44,178 nt of DNA from positions 1 through 44,178 of the forward strand of contig JAISUG010000066.1 of the NCBI GenBank assembly GCA_031272185.1, written 5' to 3'. The notes under the pieces were generated by a model. The model had not been told where the DNA came from, did not search any database, and was given only the letters and a program-made list of their open reading frames with translations. Source of the stretch: Lachnospiraceae bacterium (GTDB lineage Bacteria > Bacillota > Clostridia > Lachnospirales > Lachnospiraceae). The position numbers were made by a program, and so were the translations under genes. Shown one piece after another: positions 38,805-44,178 of this stretch; within the stretch, counting starts at the first letter, position 1, and each line of letters opens with the position of its first letter.

Positions 38805-41800
38805 ATGGAAATCCGTAGGGTATACGTGGAGAAGAGGGAAGCGTTCGCGGTGAGGGCGCAGGAGCTGCAGGGGGAGCTCGCGCGCTTCCTGCCATCGGGT
38901 GCAGGGCGCAGGGTGCGTGTGCTGGTGAGGTATGACATCGAGAACCTGTCAGAGGCCACTTATCAGGAGGCGCTCCATACCATTTTCTCCGAACCGCCCC
39001 TGGATTTGGTGTATGAGGGGACATTCCCCATAGAGGCGGGGGAACGCGTCTTCACTGTGGAGTACCTGCCGGGGCAGTTCGACCAGCGGGCAGACTCCGC
39101 GGTCCAGTGCGTGCAGCTGCTGGACGAGACGGCGGAGCCGCTGATCCGTTCCGGCACCACCTATGTGGTGTCCGGGGTGAAAGACGACGAGGAGTGGGAG
39201 CGGATCAAGTCCTACTGCATCAACCCTGTGGACTCCCGATGCGCAAGCGAGGAAAAGCCGGACACATTGGAAACGGAGTACGAGGCGCCCGCCGACATCG
39301 AGATCCTGGAAGGGTTCGCCGGGATGCCCGAAGGGGATTTGGGCGAGCTGTACGAATCCCTGCACCTGGCCATGACATTGGATGATTTCAGGCACATACG
39401 GGGGTATTTCTCCCGTGAGGGGCGCAACCCCTACATGACGGAGATCCGGGTGCTGGACACATATTGGTCGGACCACTGCCGGCACACCACGTTCCAGACG
39501 GAGCTTACGGGCGTGGAGTTCGGGGAGGGGTATTACCGGGAGGCGATCCAGGGGACGTACAGGCGGTACCTGGCGGACCGGGAGGAAGTGGAGCGCAAAA
39601 GGACGGCTGGGAAGGCGGACGCCCAAATGGATGCCCAAACGGACGGGGGTCTCCCTACCGGGTCGGGCGTCGAAATGGATGCGGCGGGGGCGGGGGCTGG
39701 TCCCGGCGTGCAGGCCGTGGATTCGTCCCATGAAGCGGAATCGGGGGGGGCGAACGGTTCGGGCCGGTACCCCTGCCTCATGGACCTGGCTCTGTGCGCC
39801 ATGCGCAAGCTAAAGCAGGAGGGGAAACTCACCGACCTGGAGGAGTCCGAGGAAATCAATGCCTGCAGCATCGTGGTGCCGGTGGAGGTGTGGGAGGATG
39901 ACGGAGCCGGTTCCGGCCACGCAGCAGCTGACGTGGGGGTGTCAGGCAGTGACGGCGGAGCCGGTTCCGGCTACGCTGCCGCTGACGTGGGGATGTCAGG
40001 CAGTGATGACGGAGCCGGTTCCGGCCACGCAGCCGCCGACGTGGGGATGTCAGGCAGTGATGGCGGAGCCGGTTCCGGCCACGCAGCCGCCGACATGGGG
40101 GCGCCCGGCAGTGATGGCGGAGCCGGTTCCGGCTACGCTGCCGCCTATATGGGGGCATCCGGCAGTGATGGGGAGACGGGCGCCCGCCCATCCCGCATCG
40201 AGGAGTGGCTGGTGAATTTCAAGAACGAGACCCACAACCACCCCACGGAGATCGAGCCTTTCGGCGGCGCGGCGACGTGCCTGGGGGGTGCGATCCGTGA
40301 CCCCCTCTCGGGCAGGACCTATGTGTACCAGGCAATGCGCATCACAGGCGCTGCGGACCCCACCGGCCCCATGGCGGGCACGCTCAAGGGCAAGCTGCCC
40401 CAGCGAAAGATCGTGCAGGGGGCGGCCCAGGGCTACAGTTCCTACGGCAACCAGATCGGGCTGGCCACCGGGTACGTGAAGGAAATCTACCACCCTGGGT
40501 ATGTGGCTAAGCGGATGGAAATCGGCGCGGTGATGGGTGCGGCGCCCCGCAGCCATGTGGTGCGGGCGTCCTGCGCGCCCGGCGACAAGGTGATCCTCCT
40601 GGGTGGGCGCACCGGGCGGGACGGCATCGGCGGCGCCACGGGTTCATCCAAAGCCCACACCAAGTCGTCCATCGAGGTGTGCGGCGCCGAGGTGCAAAAG
40701 GGCAATGCGCCCACGGAGCGCAAGATCCAGCGGCTTTTCAGCCGCCCGGAGGCCAGCCTGCTCATCAAGAAGTGCAATGACTTCGGCGCGGGCGGCGTGT
40801 CGGTGGCGGTGGGTGAGCTGGCGCCCGGGCTGCATATCTACCTGGACAACGTGCCAAAGAAGTATGCGGGCCTGGACGGCACGGAGCTGGCCATCTCCGA
40901 ATCTCAGGAGCGGATGGCGGTGGTGGTGGCGCCAGAGTCATTGGATGAGTTCCTGGGGTATGCGGCCCAGGAAAACCTGGAAGCGGTGGAAGTGGCCGAG
41001 GTGACCGCATCCCCCAGGCTGGTCATGGAGTGGCGGGGGAAGACCATCGTGGACATCGCCCGGGCATTCCTGGACACCAATGGCGCACACCAGACATGCC
41101 GTGCGTTCGTGGGGAGCCCGGATAGGGCGGCAGGGCCTTTCGGGGGCGGGGGTGTGCCGGCGGCCGCGGATTTCCGGGGTGGCGATGCCGCGTTTGCCGA
41201 CCGTGGTACCGCATCCGATGCCGCCACAGCCGGCGCATCCGGCGGGTCACAGGTAGGCAGCGGTGAAACCGGGTGCACGGAAACCGATGCCGCCGGAACC
41301 GATGCCGCCGGAACCGATGCCGCCACAGCTGAAGCGGCCAGGGAACGGTTCCTGGGCGTCTTCTCCGACCTGAATGTCTGCTCCCAGAAAGGCCTGGTGG
41401 AGATGTTCGACTCCTCCATCGGTGCGGGGACGGTGCAGATGCCCTACGGCGGGCGGTACCAGCTGTCCGAGATCCAGACCATGGTGGCGAAACTGCCACT
41501 GGTGCAGGGCAGGACCGACGCGGTGACCATGATGTCCTATGGGTTCGACCCGGCGCTGTCCCAATGGAGCCCCTACCATGGGGCGGCATACGGCGTGCTC
41601 CACTCCGTGGCGAAGATCGCCGCGGCGGGGGGCGACGTGGGCAAGGTGCATTTCACATTCCAGGAATATTTCCGCCGCATGACGGGGGACCCCGCCACGT
41701 GGGGGGAGCCCCTGTCAGCGTTGCTGGGTGCATACGATGCGCAGATGAAGCTGGGGCTGGCCAGCGTGGGCGGGAAAGACAGCATGTCGGGGAGTTTCTT

Positions 41801-43553
41801 TGACGAGGCGGGCCGGGAACTCCATGTGCCGCCCACATTGGTGTCCTTTGCGGTGTGCATGGGCAAGGGCGGTGAGATGGTCTCCACCGAGTTCAAATCA
41901 CCCGGCAGCCGGCTGGTGCTGGTTTCGGTCCCCCGGGATCAATATGACCTGCCGCAGTACAGTGCGGCGATGGAACGATATGGGAAAATATACCGATACG
42001 TCCAAGGGGGGAAGATCCGCAGCGCATTTGCACTGGGGCGCTATGGTGTCGCGGAGGCCATCGGCAAGATGGCGTTTGGCAATATGCTGGGCGTGAGGCT
42101 GTATGATGGGGCGGAAGCGGTTAAAGGGGATGGCGCTCACCCGTATGATGCGGCACAAGGGGGGCGACCGTATGATGCGGCGTTCGTGATGAAAGGGGAT
42201 TGCGCTCGCCTGTATGATGGGGCACAAAGGGTGGAAGCGCCGGAAGCGTCAGGAACTGTTACAGGGAATTGCGCTCGCCTGTATGACGGAGCGGATGAGG
42301 ATCGAATTTACAGCCCGGCCTGGGGGGACGTGCTGCTGGAAATGGACGAAAAGGCGGCGGCGGAGTTCATCGCCGGGGGAGCTGGCTGCGCCCGGGTGAT
42401 CGGCGAAGTGACCGCGGATCCGGTTTTCGTGCTGCAAGGATCCGATGGAGGCGCGGTGCGCGTATCTGTGGAAGAAGTGTTGGAGGCCTGGAAACGCCCG
42501 CTGGAAAGCGTGTTCCCCTCGGTGGCCGGTGCGGGCGGCGAGACGTTGCCGCAAGTGCTGTATCGGGGCATGTCGGGTGGCGGCAGCGGGACGAAGGGAT
42601 CTGCCCCCGCACCTGCCGCGCCGCCGCGCCGGCAGGATACCGGCACGGTCGCGGATGCCTGGATGCCGGACGCCGGGGTGTCGGACGCCGCGACGCCGGA
42701 TGCCGGGGTGTCGGTTGCCGCGGCGCGCACCGGACATGCCGGTTTCCCCATCGCCCGCCCCAGGGTGTTCATCCCGGTGTTTCCTGGAACCAACTGTGAG
42801 TTTGACAGTGCGAAAGCATTCCAGCGGGCGGGGGCCATCGTCCACGCCGTGGTGTTCGCCAACCAGGATGCGGCGCAGATCCGGGAGAGCGTGGGGCGCT
42901 ACCGGGAGGAGATAGCCCAGGCGCAGATCGTCATGTTCCCCGGCGGTTTCTCCGCAGGGGACGAACCGGACGGCACGGCGAAGTTCTTCGCCACAGCTTT
43001 CCGCAACGCCGCGCTCAAAGAAGCATTGTCCGACCTGATGGAGCGGCGGGACGGCCTGATCCTGGGTGTGTGCAACGGGTTCCAGGCCCTCATCAAGCTG
43101 GGGCTGGTGCCCTTCGGGGATGTCGTGCCCCAGGGGGAGGATGCGCCCACGTTGGCCATGAACGCCATCGGACGCCATGTGTCCAAGATGGTCTACACCC
43201 AGGTAGTGTCCGACCTGTCGCCCTGGCTGAAGAGGGCCACCGTCGGCCATGTCTACTGCAACCCCGCATCTCATGGGGAGGGGCGGTTCGTGGCCGGCGG
43301 GGATTGGCTGGCCAGGCTGTTCGCAAACGGGCAGGTGGCCACGCGCTATGTGGACGGCGACGGACGGCCCACCATGGACGGTGAGTGGAACCCCAACGGC
43401 TCCTACATGGCCGTCGAGGGGATCACCAGCCCCGACGGGCGCATCTTCGGCAAGATGGCCCACGTGGAGCGCAGGGGCGAACACGTCGCCAAAAACATCA
43501 CCGGCGACCAGGACATGGGCGTGTTCGAATCCGGGGTAGGGTATTTCCTGTGA
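38805..43553 (+). CDS. purL: Phosphoribosylformylglycinamidine synthase, enlarged by repeats
   Basis: FGAM synthase, fourth step of purine synthesis: ATP- and glutamine-dependent amidation of FGAR. AGGAGG lies 6 nt before ATG 38805. N-terminal PurS-like region, then WSDHCRHTTF, the NETHNHPTEIEPFGGAAT motif, GGRTGRDGIGGAT, CNDFGAGG and GGKDSMSGSF typical of the synthase halves. The C-terminal class I glutaminase has FPGTNCEFD, the nucleophile Cys1423 in GVCNGFQ and ASHGEGRF. All catalytic motifs are intact. At 1,582 residues it is about 300 longer than single-chain PurL proteins. The excess is in low-complexity inserts at about 265-322, 365-460, 772-845, 1099-1165 and 1256-1312. Third gene of the helicase operon; no other pur gene is in view. 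Confidence 0.95.
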   Translation: MEIRRVYVEKREAFAVRAQELQGELARFLPSGAGRRVRVLVRYDIENLSEATYQEALHTIFSEPPLDLVYEGTFPIEAGERVFTVEYLPGQFDQRADSAVQCVQLLDETAEPLIRSGTTYVVSGVKDDEEWERIKSYCINPVDSRCASEEKPDTLETEYEAPADIEILEGFAGMPEGDLGELYESLHLAMTLDDFRHIRGYFSREGRNPYMTEIRVLDTYWSDHCRHTTFQTELTGVEFGEGYYREAIQGTYRRYLADREEVERKRTAGKADAQMDAQTDGGLPTGSGVEMDAAGAGAGPGVQAVDSSHEAESGGANGSGRYPCLMDLALCAMRKLKQEGKLTDLEESEEINACSIVVPVEVWEDDGAGSGHAAADVGVSGSDGGAGSGYAAADVGMSGSDDGAGSGHAAADVGMSGSDGGAGSGHAAADMGAPGSDGGAGSGYAAAYMGASGSDGETGARPSRIEEWLVNFKNETHNHPTEIEPFGGAATCLGGAIRDPLSGRTYVYQAMRITGAADPTGPMAGTLKGKLPQRKIVQGAAQGYSSYGNQIGLATGYVKEIYHPGYVAKRMEIGAVMGAAPRSHVVRASCAPGDKVILLGGRTGRDGIGGATGSSKAHTKSSIEVCGAEVQKGNAPTERKIQRLFSRPEASLLIKKCNDFGAGGVSVAVGELAPGLHIYLDNVPKKYAGLDGTELAISESQERMAVVVAPESLDEFLGYAAQENLEAVEVAEVTASPRLVMEWRGKTIVDIARAFLDTNGAHQTCRAFVGSPDRAAGPFGGGGVPAAADFRGGDAAFADRGTASDAATAGASGGSQVGSGETGCTETDAAGTDAAGTDAATAEAARERFLGVFSDLNVCSQKGLVEMFDSSIGAGTVQMPYGGRYQLSEIQTMVAKLPLVQGRTDAVTMMSYGFDPALSQWSPYHGAAYGVLHSVAKIAAAGGDVGKVHFTFQEYFRRMTGDPATWGEPLSALLGAYDAQMKLGLASVGGKDSMSGSFFDEAGRELHVPPTLVSFAVCMGKGGEMVSTEFKSPGSRLVLVSVPRDQYDLPQYSAAMERYGKIYRYVQGGKIRSAFALGRYGVAEAIGKMAFGNMLGVRLYDGAEAVKGDGAHPYDAAQGGRPYDAAFVMKGDCARLYDGAQRVEAPEASGTVTGNCARLYDGADEDRIYSPAWGDVLLEMDEKAAAEFIAGGAGCARVIGEVTADPVFVLQGSDGGAVRVSVEEVLEAWKRPLESVFPSVAGAGGETLPQVLYRGMSGGGSGTKGSAPAPAAPPRRQDTGTVADAWMPDAGVSDAATPDAGVSVAAARTGHAGFPIARPRVFIPVFPGTNCEFDSAKAFQRAGAIVHAVVFANQDAAQIRESVGRYREEIAQAQIVMFPGGFSAGDEPDGTAKFFATAFRNAALKEALSDLMERRDGLILGVCNGFQALIKLGLVPFGDVVPQGEDAPTLAMNAIGRHVSKMVYTQVVSDLSPWLKRATVGHVYCNPASHGEGRFVAGGDWLARLFANGQVATRYVDGDGRPTMDGEWNPNGSYMAVEGITSPDGRIFGKMAHVERRGEHVAKNITGDQDMGVFESGVGYFL
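39903..40172 (+). repeat. Five 54-bp tandem repeats inside purL
   Basis: Units start at 39903, 39957, 40011, 40065 and 40119, each opening GGAGCCGGTTCCGGC and encoding an 18-residue GAGSG(H/Y)AAADVGMSGSD-type unit. They differ from each other at only a few bases. The array lies directly before the conserved NETHNHPTE segment. Confidence 0.92.
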
Positions 43554-43658
43554 TGGGGAGCGGTGCTTTATTATGCAAAAAATACGGATTTTTCGCAAAT
43601 ACTGTGATTTCGAAAAGAATAATACGCCGCATCTATATCATTTGCGATAGATGCGGCG
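43554..43658 (+). terminator. Strong hairpin after purL
   Basis: CGCCGCATCTAT (43625-43636) and ATAGATGCGGCG (43647-43658) are a perfect 12-bp stem with a 10-nt loop; AAT and ATT flank it beyond one mismatch. It is 72 bp after the purL stop. No T-run follows, so it may also be a recombination or repeat element. Confidence 0.5.
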
Positions 43659-43715
43659 CATTATGATACCGTCCCGTCATCCTGACTGCGGCATCCATTT
43701 TCCACGGATATTTCC

Positions 43716-43826
43716 TCAAACCTTTATCCCTCGTTTGCGCAAGACCTCAAGTGCGTCATCCAGCGTTGTTTGCCATAATTGTAAGCGAACGTATCGGAGC
43801 GGTTGTTGGGCGATGGGGGACACTGG
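43716..43826 (-). pseudogene. Possible C-terminal gene remnant on the - strand
   Basis: On the - strand the frame ending at TGA 43716-43718 reads YVRLQLWQTTLDDALEVL then RKRGIKV, which looks like a natural protein C-terminus with an amphipathic helix. Upstream the frame continues without a start or recognisable domain. It may be the trace of a gene lost near the recombinase. The family is not known. Confidence 0.25.
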
Positions 43827-43901
43827 GAGGGGGAACGGGGGACCACATACACGTGGGTGAACCCGATTTCTTGGTGATGAAGGTCACAAGGAGGGGAACA
43901 T

Positions 43902-44178
43902 ATGGCGCAGTATTTCTATGTGAGGGTTTCGACATTGGATCAAAACAGCGAAAGGCAGTTTGGGGCCGCTGATGCGCTGGGTGTGCCCCTGGAGTGCATT
44001 TTCCATGAAAAGTTGTCGGGAAAGACCTGCAGCGGCCACAGCTACTGAAGCTGATGGACACTGTGGTGGCCGGGGATGCGGTGGTCGTGGAGTCCATATC
44101 CAGATTTGCGAGAAACACCGCAGACCTGCTGTCCCTCACCGATCAACTGCGGGCAAAAGGGGTGGAATTCGTCAGCCT
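43902..44178 (+). CDS. Serine recombinase (resolvase/invertase) N-terminus, frame-shifted and cut by the window edge
   Basis: ATG 43902 follows AAGGAGGGG (43888-43896). MAQYFYVRVSTLDQNSERQ has the catalytic Ser of the resolvase family in Y-x-R-V-S-T. In frame 0 the protein stops after 48 codons (TGA 44046). Moving to the -1 frame at the heptamer G GGA AAG (44018-44024) restores GKDLQRPQLLKLMDTV, AGDAVVVESISRFARNT and the rest of the domain exactly as in the family, to the end of the window. Either this is a one-base deletion in a G-run (pseudogene or sequence error) or a programmed -1 frameshift. The C-terminal part lies outside the window. Confidence 0.75.

Noticed and set aside
43756-44139. 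127-aa - strand frame opposite the recombinase
   Set aside because: The + strand carries the resolvase YxRVST motif and a good ribosome-binding site; the - strand frame is a shadow with no domain.

Overview
The window is GC-rich DNA (well above 60% G+C in the genes) with nearly every gene on the + strand. The mix suggests a Gram-positive member of the Bacillota, most likely a high-GC Clostridia lineage. It has several lipobox lipoproteins, strong AGGAGG ribosome-binding sites, a single-chain PurL with fused glutaminase, many zinc-ribbon proteins, a holin-like type I toxin and a tRNA-Trp without encoded CCA. The assignment is inference; no rRNA or other taxonomic marker is present.

Layout. 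(1) 1-7636: a fructan/sucrose locus with a lipoprotein solute-binding protein, a GH32 glycosidase, a second solute-binding protein behind its own promoter and palindrome, and a membrane-anchored regulator whose C-terminus is a LuxR-type HTH. (2) 7637-9835: four 33-bp repeats, the last of which is a promoter, then a DUF4143-type ATPase and a 700-bp spacer with repeats and a gene fragment. (3) 9836-16675: eight genes, six with zinc ribbons and several with membrane segments, that look like one cell-envelope system of unknown purpose. (4) 16676-17539: REP-like hairpin repeats and a compact type I toxin-antitoxin locus with a 30-aa toxin and a convergent antisense RNA. (5) 17546-25192: five secreted proteins, four with a clear lipobox, two sharing a C-terminal domain. 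(6) 25193-32564: a terminator, a strong promoter, a long folded leader with its own terminator, and a surface protein of about 2,170 residues with chlamydial Pmp-like GGG(I/V) repeats. (7) 32565-34846: tRNA-Trp, an array of fourteen 15-bp repeats ending at a consensus promoter, an archaeal-type ATPase and a small acidic protein. (8) 34847-43553: an operon of a DinG/XPD-like helicase, a sigma-like protein and PurL. (9) 43554-44178: a terminator-like hairpin, a possible gene remnant and the start of a serine recombinase whose frame breaks at a G GGA AAG heptamer.

Three themes run across the window. First, conserved enzymes (GH32, helicase, sigma-like protein, PurL) carry in-frame Gly/Ala/Asp-rich minisatellite insertions; PurL is about 1,580 residues instead of roughly 1,250-1,300. 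Second, both AAA-type ATPase genes sit behind tandem-repeat arrays that run into near-consensus promoters. Third, a 12-13 bp RNA hairpin with a compensatory base-pair change lies about 45 nt before the start codons of two otherwise unrelated genes (15509 and 35094). These, with the toxin-antitoxin locus and the folded adhesin leader, are the best candidates for undescribed biology.
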